Shown here: positions 52,327 through 60,248 of the stretch, one piece after another
Position numbering within the stretch: the first letter of the stretch is position 1
Layout: the number at the start of each line of letters is the position of its first letter
Source: Hyphomonas sp.
GTDB lineage: Bacteria > Pseudomonadota > Alphaproteobacteria > Caulobacterales > Hyphomonadaceae
NCBI GenBank assembly: GCA_020638455.1
Contig: JACKIK010000004.1
Coordinates: forward strand, 1-64,000
Length of the DNA stretch: 64,000 nucleotides
Direction: 5' to 3'
Translations under genes and position numbers: made by a program
The notes under the pieces: model-generated
Database searches by the model: none
The model's input: only the letters and a program-made list of their open reading frames with translations
What the model was told of the DNA's origin: nothing

Positions 52327-53292
52327 TCAATAGCCGCCGCCGGCACCCGGGCCGCGCAGGCGCTCGCGGATCCCCTGGCGCTTCTGTTCGAGGCTGCTCG
52401 ACAGGTCCTTCCCAAGCGCCTGGCGCATGGCATTCAGTACACTGGTCACCTGCTGTGGCGCCTGTTGCTGGGCCTGCTGCATGGTCTGGTGCACAGACGG
52501 ACCGATCAGGGACAGGCCGGGGCGGCCCTCGATCGCACCAATTGTCCAGAATTCGTGCGCATCGCTGTAGGCATCCATGACCTGGTAGTCGATCCAGACA
52601 TAGCCGGCTTCGCCATAGCTCTCGCCCCAGGAATTGCGCACCAACCAGGATTGCGAGGCATCGTCATAACCGACCACAAGCATGGCGTGCCCGCCATTTC
52701 CGGGCGGCGGAAACTGGCCGGCCGGGCGCTGGATGCGGCCCGTCATGTTGCCTTCGATCATCAGCATCTCGTCCGGCAGCACGATGCCGAACACCACAGG
52801 CAGGCCGTTCGCCAGTGCCACCTTCATGCCGAGGCCCCGGCCGACACGCGCATAGGAGATACCGGTGAAGTTGCCCGCGGCCTGGTAGCAGGCCTGGGTC
52901 GGCTCGGTCGGCCACATTGCTTCGACATAGGGCCACATCTGCTCCGGGCACGCACCGAATGCCATGACCGAAGCCATGACATGGCTGATAAAGCTGCCGC
53001 AGTCCTCGGACTCGCGCCGTGCCATCCGGCGGGCGTTGTAATACACGAACAGGCGGGAAAGATCCGTCATCGGCTGCTTGGCAAGGCGCATGTGGTATTC
53101 GAGCGCGCCGACCGTCGCATTTGCCGTGCACGACCCGACATGTCCCTGGTTTTCCACCGGTGAGCACAGGCCCCGGAGGTCGACCCGATCCGGCAGGCCG
53201 CCCTGTGCCGAAGCCTGAAGCGTCGGCGCGGCGCTCGGCGTCGGCTCGATCAGGCAACCGTCGCGACGGTATTTCGAGATGTCCTTGATCAT
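52327..53292 (-). CDS. papain-like (C1) cysteine peptidase, no signal peptide
   Basis: A 321-residue peptidase. Cys nucleophile at residue 55 in ENQGHVGSC; His in GGHAMLVVGYDD; Asn in VRNSWGESYGEAGY. All three catalytic landmarks and the Gln of the oxyanion hole are present. The N-terminus (MIKDISKYRRDGC) has no signal peptide, so it is cytoplasmic unless exported another way. No pro-region of usual length is seen. The Gln-rich end (QQAQQQAPQQ) is odd. It lies 46 bp after the lipoprotein gene. Confidence 0.93.
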   Translation of the reverse strand: MIKDISKYRRDGCLIEPTPSAAPTLQASAQGGLPDRVDLRGLCSPVENQGHVGSCTANATVGALEYHMRLAKQPMTDLSRLFVYYNARRMARRESEDCGSFISHVMASVMAFGACPEQMWPYVEAMWPTEPTQACYQAAGNFTGISYARVGRGLGMKVALANGLPVVFGIVLPDEMLMIEGNMTGRIQRPAGQFPPPGNGGHAMLVVGYDDASQSWLVRNSWGESYGEAGYVWIDYQVMDAYSDAHEFWTIGAIEGRPGLSLIGPSVHQTMQQAQQQAPQQVTSVLNAMRQALGKDLSSSLEQKRQGIRERLRGPGAGGGY

Positions 53293-53338
53293 GATTGTGA
53301 TCCCTTTCCGCTGGTGTGTTTCATGGATCGATCGCTGG

Positions 53339-53821
53339 CTATTGAGGACCATCGCAGGGAGGCGGTGGCCGCAGGTCCACGGGCTGGCCCATGGTCATGT
53401 CGGGCGCGTGATTGAAATGCAGGATGCCGCCAAGGTTCAGGCGGCCATCGGTGTCGTAGGTCGCGAACATGGCATGCTGAGGATCGGTCGCGACCGCCGT
53501 TCCTGTGGCAAGGATGCCCATGTCGGGCATTGAAATCTCGTAGCGCAGCAAGTCGCCGTCTATCGCCCCGGTCATCACCGCACCGGCTATGCTGGCGCTG
53601 GTGGCAACACCTTTCAGCTTCTGTCCGTCTACCGATATCTGCCAGGTTCCGCCAAAGCCGTCCTGCCAGACACCCCCCGGAAAGCCGAAGCGGGACGGCA
53701 CTTCGTTCGCAGGACCGGCCGCGCCTGCCAGTTCCCTGTTGGCATCGGGCGCAAGGAATTCGCTCGGCTTGCAGGCCGACAGGAATGCCATGGCGACAAA
53801 GCAGGCGATCAGATGTCTCAT
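53339..53821 (-). CDS. lipoprotein related to kinase ectodomain
   Basis: A 160-residue protein with a lipoprotein signal (Cys17 in AFLSAC). From about residue 48 it aligns with the C-terminal ectodomain of the neighbouring kinase: GVWQDGFGGTWQISV against GRWDDGLGGYYNIQV, and LATGTAV against VATGQAV, then a shared DxxH with a TY-x-x-G and a final H-x-P. It probably sits at the membrane outside the cytoplasm, perhaps as ligand or competitor of the kinase sensor. Its ATG overlaps the kinase stop. Confidence 0.8.
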   Translation of the reverse strand: MRHLIACFVAMAFLSACKPSEFLAPDANRELAGAAGPANEVPSRFGFPGGVWQDGFGGTWQISVDGQKLKGVATSASIAGAVMTGAIDGDLLRYEISMPDMGILATGTAVATDPQHAMFATYDTDGRLNLGGILHFNHAPDMTMGQPVDLRPPPPCDGPQ

Positions 53822-55425
53822 GACGGGCATGGGCCTCCCGGCTGGTGCCGGACGTGGAACTGGCCCGTCGCGGCGACCTGTCCGTACATGTAGGTCTGGA
53901 ATGCAAAGTGGCAGGCGTCCTGCTGGACAGCCTGACCGGTCGCCACGTCCGCACCGTTCGCGTTGATCACATAGGCCATCTGCCCGCTGTTGATCGTGCC
54001 GCGGATCCCGACATTGTAGCCGTCGCCCGTGCGGCCCGTGCCACTGAAGCCGCCATTCGGGCTGACCTGGATGTTGTAGTACCCGCCCAGCCCGTCGTCC
54101 CAGCGGCCGGACAGGTATTCGTACCATTTCTTCTCGGGCGGAGGGGGCGGCGGAGGCGGAGGCAGGACATGATCGCCGCCCTTTGAATCGTCATCCGTCT
54201 TGTCGTCTGAATCGTCGCAATAGATGGCATGCGCCGGATCGTTCGGATCGCAGTACGTATCGGTCGGATCACGGGACGGGTCGCCATTGACCAGCCGCGG
54301 AAGTATGCTGATCCCGGCAAGCGCAAGCACGAAGACGGCAGCCCCGCCGGCGACCATGGCGACGGTCCTGCCATTGACGCCAGAACCGCCAGCGGGTTTG
54401 TCGAAACCCTGTGGTGTCGGAATGCGGTTCACTGCAGCCACCAGTTCCTTGCGATACTGATCCGCAGACTGAGGGCGAAGATCACGATTGTTGGACATGC
54501 CCTTCAGGATCAGGGCGTCCACCTCCTGCGGCACATCCGAGCGCCCGCCCGACGGCGGCTGCCAATGCCCTTCCGGCACGACATTGACCAGCAGTTCGTA
54601 CAGCATGACCGAGATCGAATAGAGGTCTGCAGCGGGCGTAACGGCGTCCGGATTGGTCCGCTGTTCCGGCGCCATATAGTATGGCGTGCCGATGCCCCGC
54701 GTGCTGCTGGACGCCGTGGATCGGTTGCCGGCAGCCCTGGCAATTCCGAAGTCGAGCAATTTCAGCGGTGCGGCCTTGTCGGTGGGTTCGGCCGTCAGGA
54801 TGATGTTTTCGGGTTTGAGGTCGCGGTGAACAACGCCGGCATCATGCGCCGCCTTCAGGCCATCGAGCACTTCGCAGATGATCCGCGCGGCCACACGCAG
54901 CGGGACAGCGTCGCCCTGCTGCATCCGGCGGCCATGCCAGAGGCGCAGCGACACGCCCTCGACATATTCCATCGCCACGAAAGGCTGCTCGCCGTCGAGA
55001 CCGACATCATAGACAGCGACCACGTTCGGATGGCGGATATCCCGCGCCAGCACGCCCTCTTCGATCAGGCGGCGGACGGCCTTGTCGCCGCCAAGGAAAG
55101 CCGTGCTGATCAGCTTCAGCGCCACCGCGCGCCCGGAAATCTCGTCCAGTGCCTTGTAGACGACGCCCATGCCGCCTCGCCCGACGATGGACTCGATCGT
55201 GTAGCGCCCGGCGAATTTGTCGCCTGGCTCCAGGGTCGGATGAGCCGTCGCTCCCTGTTGCGTCGCCATGTCCGGGTCCGGTGTAATCAGTCCCGACATC
55301 GGCGTGACCAGATCCACCGGACCCGCATCGTCCCGCCCAGGCGATGATGCGACTGGCTTGCCGCAAGCGTCACAGAAGGACGCATCTTCCGGCAGCTCCG
55401 CTCCGCAATGCACGCAGTTGGCCAT
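53818..55425 (-). CDS. transmembrane Ser/Thr kinase with zinc ribbon and ectodomain
   Basis: A 535-residue protein: zinc ribbon (CVHC and CDAC, residues 4-22), kinase domain (about 74-340: VGRGGMGVVYKA, VALKL, HRDLKPENIIL, LLDFGIAR, YYMAPEQ), a membrane helix (about 357-377), an acidic spacer, a run of nine prolines, and an ectodomain of 96 residues (440-535). All kinase catalytic residues are intact. The ectodomain is a paralogue of the next gene's lipoprotein. It follows the FHA gene by two bases. Confidence 0.95.
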   Translation of the reverse strand: MANCVHCGAELPEDASFCDACGKPVASSPGRDDAGPVDLVTPMSGLITPDPDMATQQGATAHPTLEPGDKFAGRYTIESIVGRGGMGVVYKALDEISGRAVALKLISTAFLGGDKAVRRLIEEGVLARDIRHPNVVAVYDVGLDGEQPFVAMEYVEGVSLRLWHGRRMQQGDAVPLRVAARIICEVLDGLKAAHDAGVVHRDLKPENIILTAEPTDKAAPLKLLDFGIARAAGNRSTASSSTRGIGTPYYMAPEQRTNPDAVTPAADLYSISVMLYELLVNVVPEGHWQPPSGGRSDVPQEVDALILKGMSNNRDLRPQSADQYRKELVAAVNRIPTPQGFDKPAGGSGVNGRTVAMVAGGAAVFVLALAGISILPRLVNGDPSRDPTDTYCDPNDPAHAIYCDDSDDKTDDDSKGGDHVLPPPPPPPPPEKKWYEYLSGRWDDGLGGYYNIQVSPNGGFSGTGRTGDGYNVGIRGTINSGQMAYVINANGADVATGQAVQQDACHFAFQTYMYGQVAATGQFHVRHQPGGPCPS

Positions 55426-55427
55426 GC

Positions 55428-56579
55428 CTAACGTCTCCCTGTTCCGATGCGGCGCCGAAGGACAACCTGGCCGACTTCGTCAGCCGGCACGTCGAAGCTG
55501 ACCTGCAGGCTGATTGCATCAGGCCGGCGCACCAGCGGCGCGATCACATCGCCATCTTTCAGAATTGCTGTTTCACCCCGCCGCAGCGGATCGCCGTTCA
55601 CGCTGAGCCCGTTCTGGCTCTCCACCCGGAGCATCAGCCGGTCGTTCTCGACATACAGCAGGAAATGCCGCCGCGAGATGTGGACCGATGCATCCTCATC
55701 GGTGCCGTCGGGCCCGCTGATCACCAGGCGCACATCGTTCATCCCCGAATGCGCCGCATTGGATGCCCGTCCGAAGCTCAGTACGCCGGTCTGCGTCCGG
55801 ATCGGGCCATCGGGCGGCACCTGGCCATGGTCAAAGCCTGCCCAGGCCAGCGCAACGGAGCGCGGCACGGCAATGCCCGACTCGTATCCGCGATAGCCTT
55901 CCTGACGCTCGAAGGAATCGGCCCGCTGCAGGGTCAGGACGATCGGCTCCGCCCGCCGTGCAGGTGCATCCGCCTTTTCGCGCTGCATGCGCGTCGGGTT
56001 GTAGATCGTCATGCCGGCACCGATCTGGTCGGCACTGACATTGATGTTCTGCACGATGCTGCCGGCGCTCTCTGCTTCAACGTCGACGGCGAACGAAGCC
56101 GAGAACGCATAACACTCCTCACGCCAGAGATAGCGGGTCGCCGCAATGAAGATGACCTCGATGCGGTGAACGCCTGCTGTGGGCAGGGCACCCGTACTGA
56201 CGCTGACTTCGGCAACTGCCCCCGAGGCAAGGCGCTGGAACGCCAGGTCGACCGGCGTCAACGCCTTGTCGGGCGCCTTGACCCACATCTCCTTGATGAA
56301 GAGCGGCCGTCCGACGGCGGACGTGTTGGTGATCAGGAGCGGAATGCTCAGCGCTCCGCCAACCTTGACGCTCGACACCGCGCCGGCGTCGATCGACAAC
56401 TCCGGCGCCACGCAGACCGGACACCGTCCGTCCTCGTCGAGCAGGCCGCCGCACTCCTCCGATGCCATGCAGCGCAGGATCGGCTGGCCACACTCGTCGC
56501 AGAAGGTCGCGGACCGGTCCAGCGCCGCCCGGAAGCAGCACGCCTTGGGCCTGACATGTGAGAAGGCTGCTTGCATCAT
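55428..56579 (-). CDS. FHA domain protein with N-terminal Cys clusters
   Basis: A 383-residue protein. N-terminus has two Cys pairs (FCDECG, CPVC) likely forming a zinc ribbon; a middle beta-rich section; and a C-terminal FHA domain (VLSFGRASN, HISRRHFLLYVEND, QNGLSVNGDPLRRG) that would bind phosphothreonine. No membrane segment. It is probably the reader of kinase signals in this operon. Three bases separate it from the SPFH gene and two from the kinase. Confidence 0.9.
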   Translation of the reverse strand: MMQAAFSHVRPKACCFRAALDRSATFCDECGQPILRCMASEECGGLLDEDGRCPVCVAPELSIDAGAVSSVKVGGALSIPLLITNTSAVGRPLFIKEMWVKAPDKALTPVDLAFQRLASGAVAEVSVSTGALPTAGVHRIEVIFIAATRYLWREECYAFSASFAVDVEAESAGSIVQNINVSADQIGAGMTIYNPTRMQREKADAPARRAEPIVLTLQRADSFERQEGYRGYESGIAVPRSVALAWAGFDHGQVPPDGPIRTQTGVLSFGRASNAAHSGMNDVRLVISGPDGTDEDASVHISRRHFLLYVENDRLMLRVESQNGLSVNGDPLRRGETAILKDGDVIAPLVRRPDAISLQVSFDVPADEVGQVVLRRRIGTGRR

Positions 56580-56582
56580 CGC

Positions 56583-58208
56583 TCAGGTCCGCAGCTTGTG
56601 ACCGCACTGCTTGCAATATTTCGCCTTGGCTGCATTCACGGTTTCGCACTTCGGGCATTCGACGGTTGCCGGCGCCTCGCTGGCGGCGCCAGCCGACGAG
56701 GGCGCAGGTGCATGACCGCCCCCTGCCCCCGCGGCGACACCGACAGCGCCGTCCATACCCATCTTGAACATGGCACGGGCCTGTTCCTCGGACCGGATCT
56801 GCGCCGCGGTTGCCGCTTCGACCATGTCGCGCATGGCCTGCATCGTCTCGGCAGACGACTGCCCCCTTGCGCGGGCCTGTTCGGCCAGCACCGTGGCGAC
56901 GTCCGAGGACAGGCCGGCATTGATCGCCATGATCTGCTCAGGCGTCATGTTGCGGAAGGCTGCGATCTCGTTCGTCTTCTTGTTCCCCTCGGCCATGATC
57001 TTCGCGATCTCGTGGTCGTTCTGGGCTTTCGCCATCTTCACCGCGACATCGGCTTCGGCATTCTGCATTTGGATGTCGAGCTGCTGCAGCCGGGCAAGGT
57101 GGTCCGCCTGCTGCTTCTGAACCGCCGTGGTGATCTCCAGTTCGGTGAAGGCGCCCGACTTGCGCATCGCGTCGGCCTGCTTCTGCTGGATCATCGCGAT
57201 ATCGGCATCGACCTGGCTGCGACGCTTCTGGATCTCGGCAAGGTCCACATCGTTCTTGGCCGTGGCGATCTGGTTCTTGAAGGCGGCGTCCCGCTCGACC
57301 TCCAGCGACCGGATTTCGTGATCCAGTGCTTCGAGTTCCTGGCGGCGCTTGGCCTCTTCGCGGGCGTCGAGGAACTGGACCTCGCTGTTGAGGGCCATCA
57401 TCCGCAGCTCGTCTTCCGAAGCATTCTGCAGCTTCGCCGTATCGAGCTCGGACTTGATGATGATCTCGGTGCCCTCGCTCTCGCGCTCCACCTCGCGGCG
57501 GATCATCTCGAGACGGAAGTCCATCCGATCCTGTTCGCGGCGCGCCTCGGCGATCTGCATCTCGGCGACTTCTTCCGAGTTGACGGCCCACTCGACCGAG
57601 ACCGCGCGAACCAGCAGGCCGATGTCGCCGCAGATGCGTTCGACCTCGGTCATGATGTCGGCCTGGATCTTGTCCTGCAGGCCGCGGTCGCCCCGGATTT
57701 CGGCGGCATTCACGCGTCCGATGGCTTCCTCGAACACGCGGTCGGTCAGGTGCGGACGGATGCGGTTCAGGACGTCGTCCTTGGACAGGGCCTTGCGGCC
57801 CGGCATTTCGTCCTTGTGCGGCCCCCGATTGATGCCATGCATCATTCCGAGGATGTTGGACGGCTTCTCAGGGTCAACCTGCAGTTCCAGCGTTGCAGCA
57901 CCGGCAATCTCGACCTTGTCTTTCGACAATGCCTTCAGCGGCGTCGAGACCGAGAACGGCTTGAGGTCCGCGATCATCATGCCGACATGGGTGGAGCCCC
58001 CGACCAGGCCTTTGAGCTGGTTGACAAGTCCGCCCACAGAGAAGTGGCCACCCTTGTAGGCATCGATCAGCTGGCCGTTCTTGAACAGGAGCGCAGCATA
58101 ATCCGGCGGCACAGCGAAGCGCTTCTCGAAGAAGGACTTGAATTCGGACTGGCGCAGGAATTCTGCGATCATGCGCGGATCGCTGAGGGAAATCGGTTCC
58201 GAGCTCAT
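56583..58208 (-). CDS. SPFH/band-7 protein with C-terminal zinc ribbon
   Basis: A 541-residue protein. An SPFH domain (about 20-200), a long coiled coil (220-440, heptads such as EEAKRRQELEALDHEIRSLEV), a Gly/Ala-rich linker and a C-terminal zinc ribbon (CPKCETVNAAKAKYCKQCG). No N-terminal membrane helix. Resembles SPFH-zinc-ribbon proteins that act as scaffolds in stress modules. The ATG at 58208 follows GGAGG ten bases upstream. Two bases after the membrane protein gene. Confidence 0.9.
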   Translation of the reverse strand: MSSEPISLSDPRMIAEFLRQSEFKSFFEKRFAVPPDYAALLFKNGQLIDAYKGGHFSVGGLVNQLKGLVGGSTHVGMMIADLKPFSVSTPLKALSKDKVEIAGAATLELQVDPEKPSNILGMMHGINRGPHKDEMPGRKALSKDDVLNRIRPHLTDRVFEEAIGRVNAAEIRGDRGLQDKIQADIMTEVERICGDIGLLVRAVSVEWAVNSEEVAEMQIAEARREQDRMDFRLEMIRREVERESEGTEIIIKSELDTAKLQNASEDELRMMALNSEVQFLDAREEAKRRQELEALDHEIRSLEVERDAAFKNQIATAKNDVDLAEIQKRRSQVDADIAMIQQKQADAMRKSGAFTELEITTAVQKQQADHLARLQQLDIQMQNAEADVAVKMAKAQNDHEIAKIMAEGNKKTNEIAAFRNMTPEQIMAINAGLSSDVATVLAEQARARGQSSAETMQAMRDMVEAATAAQIRSEEQARAMFKMGMDGAVGVAAGAGGGHAPAPSSAGAASEAPATVECPKCETVNAAKAKYCKQCGHKLRT

Positions 58209-58210
58209 GA

Positions 58211-58759
58211 CTATTTCGCCTCCCATTGGCGATTGATGAAGAAGGTGATGAGGTTGTAGCCAATGACGAAGACGGTCACGGCAACGCCGAGCGGATAGTG
58301 CCTGATCATCGCCATGATCCGCTCACCGGCGGAGAATTGCTCCCAGTACGCACCCATGATGGAAACCTGGAAAATCGTGCCGGAGATCATCGTGGCGAGT
58401 GAAAACAGCGCCATGGCGAGTGAAATGAAGCGGGCCCAGCGGCTGGCCTTCTTGCCTGTCCGTGCCTGACGCCGGCTTTCCCTTTCCTCTGCGCGTTCCC
58501 GGCGCTCGAGTTCCTGGTCGAAACGCTCTCCGCGCTTGATCGCCTCGGCACGCGCCTTGGTATCGACTTCAAGGAAGTCCGGCTGCGCGCCGCGACGGGG
58601 ACTGGCGCTGGACACGGTTGTCAGGTTGGAGGCGGAACGCCGCCACCAGATGAATACGGAAACGGCCAGCCAGACAGCTGTGACGGCGCAAGTGACGTTG
58701 AACAGGATGTCAATCAGCGGCCAGGCTTCAGGCGGGATCGATCGGAGTGTCTCTTCCAT
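58211..58759 (-). CDS. membrane protein opening the kinase operon
   Basis: A 182-residue protein with about three membrane helices (18-40, 112-132, 152-172) and a charged, coiled-coil-prone stretch between the first two (70-105, RRERAEERESRRQARTGKK). No family recognised. First gene of the seven-gene operon, divergent from the ECF sigma gene with a 141 bp gap. Confidence 0.7.
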   Translation of the reverse strand: MEETLRSIPPEAWPLIDILFNVTCAVTAVWLAVSVFIWWRRSASNLTTVSSASPRRGAQPDFLEVDTKARAEAIKRGERFDQELERRERAEERESRRQARTGKKASRWARFISLAMALFSLATMISGTIFQVSIMGAYWEQFSAGERIMAMIRHYPLGVAVTVFVIGYNLITFFINRQWEAK

Positions 58760-58900
58760 GGCGTGCTCCTTGCATGCGGTCTCAATGGCTAAGGCGCAGG
58801 TCCGGCGAAGAACGGCTCATCAGGGTCCAAATATTTTTTGCCCTTGATTTTGCGGGGCCGGCGGCGCCACTCTGTAGCTGGTGGGAGAGGACGAAGCCTG

Positions 58901-59494
58901 ATGGCTGACACGCAGCACACCGATCCGGACGATATCCGGGGCCTTCTGGCAGCCTGGCGCGAAGGCGACGAAGCGGCCCGTGACCGCCTGTTTACCCTGC
59001 TCTATTCGGAACTTCGCCAGGTCTCCGCGGCCCTGTTGCGGGCGGAGCGGAATTCATCCCTGTCGACCGGCGACCTCGTCAACGAGGCCGTGATGCGCCT
59101 CATCCGGCTTGAGCGCATTGAATGGAACGACAAGACGCATTTCCTGGCGCTGGCCGCCCGCGCCATGCGCCGGATCCTGATCGACAATGCGCGTCGCAAG
59201 GCGTCCGACAAGCGCCAGCACCATAAGGTGACACTTGTCACGCGAATTGCCGGCGCCGGAGCAGACCGGATCGACTTCGACATCCTCGAAAAGGCCCTCA
59301 TCCGCCTGGCGGCCATCGACAAGGCCAAGGCCGACATCGTCGAGCTGCGCTATTTCGCCGGGATGAGCCACCAGGAAATCGCCGAGGTCACGGGCACGTC
59401 CGAGGCGACGGTGAAGCGCGGCTGGCGGGCCGCGCGTGCGTGGCTGCTGGACGCCCTCGAAGCCGACAAACAGGTTCGCGATACGCCCGCATGA
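58901..59494 (+). CDS. ECF-type RNA polymerase sigma factor
   Basis: A 197-residue sigma factor with region 2 (LYSELRQVSAALLRAERNSS, LVNEAVMRLIRL and IDNARRKASDKR) and region 4 (VELRYFAGMSHQEIAEVTGTSEATVKRGW). It matches the ECF subfamily that is often paired with Ser/Thr kinases and lacks an anti-sigma factor gene. It lies divergently to the seven-gene kinase operon, which it probably drives, perhaps with itself. GGAGAGGA precedes the ATG. The following 226 bp hold no gene I can support. Confidence 0.93.
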   Translation: MADTQHTDPDDIRGLLAAWREGDEAARDRLFTLLYSELRQVSAALLRAERNSSLSTGDLVNEAVMRLIRLERIEWNDKTHFLALAARAMRRILIDNARRKASDKRQHHKVTLVTRIAGAGADRIDFDILEKALIRLAAIDKAKADIVELRYFAGMSHQEIAEVTGTSEATVKRGWRAARAWLLDALEADKQVRDTPA

Positions 59495-59720
59495 CCGCGT
59501 GCCGTGCGCAGGCGGCCGGCCTCCAAGGGGCCCCGTTTCGTTCCCGACTCCGGCACGTCTCGCAGTTTCGGGTCGCAATCTCCCTTTTTTTGCCATGAAT
59601 CAGGTGTTCTTGCCGCCGCGTCGGGCTATGCGGGGCGGCTATCATGCTCAAAATGCGTATGCTAAGGCCACAACCGCCCCAACGGTCAGGCCCGGAAGGC
59701 CAGGAAGGGAGATACGCCTC

Positions 59721-60248
59721 GTGAATTGCTGGAGACGTTCAGTCCTTGCCGCCGTCGCCGCCGGCCTTGCCACGGCTGGTCCCGCCATGGCGGAGCGCGA
59801 AGGGCGGGACGATATGACAGTGCTCGGCTATGTCGAGGACGTGCATGTCGGCAAGCTCGGCCTTGAAATGAAAGGCAAGCTCGATACCGGCGCCGACTCC
59901 AGTTCGGTCTATGCGCGTGATGTAAAGGTTTACAAGAAATCCGGCCGGGACGACTGGGTCAGCTTCCGCCTGCGGGGCAAGAACGGGCGTTCGGTGCGCT
60001 ATGACCAGGACGTGCGCCGCTTCGCCCTCATCAAGCTGAAGACCGGCGGCACGATCCGCCGCCCGGTCATTCACCTGCCGATCTGCGTGGGCGGCGTGCG
60101 CGGCCTCGCGGAAGTCAACCTTGCTGATCGCGAGGACTTTGAATACGACATCCTGATCGGTCGCGAATTCCTCGCCTCCCGCGTCCTGGTCGATTCTGCC
60201 TCGACCTTCATTGCCAACGACGAATGCGACGTTCCCGAGCGTGAGTAG
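59721..60248 (+). CDS. aspartyl-protease-like protein (ATP-dependent zinc protease family)
   Basis: A 175-residue exported protein (signal peptide cut near residue 24, AMAE) with the retropepsin-like motif KLDTGADSSSV near 53-62 and DILIGREFLASRVLVD near the end. Proteins of this type occur with ATP-grasp ligases. GTG start with GGGAG upstream. It overlaps the next gene by eight bases, in a conserved three-gene cluster. Confidence 0.88.
   Translation: MNCWRRSVLAAVAAGLATAGPAMAEREGRDDMTVLGYVEDVHVGKLGLEMKGKLDTGADSSSVYARDVKVYKKSGRDDWVSFRLRGKNGRSVRYDQDVRRFALIKLKTGGTIRRPVIHLPICVGGVRGLAEVNLADREDFEYDILIGREFLASRVLVDSASTFIANDECDVPERE

Noticed and set aside
59684..59709. GGTCAGGCCCGGAAGG, resembling the SRP RNA loop
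   Set aside because: The second half of the SRP loop (AGCAGCC) is absent and the flanks do not pair, so it is a chance match.
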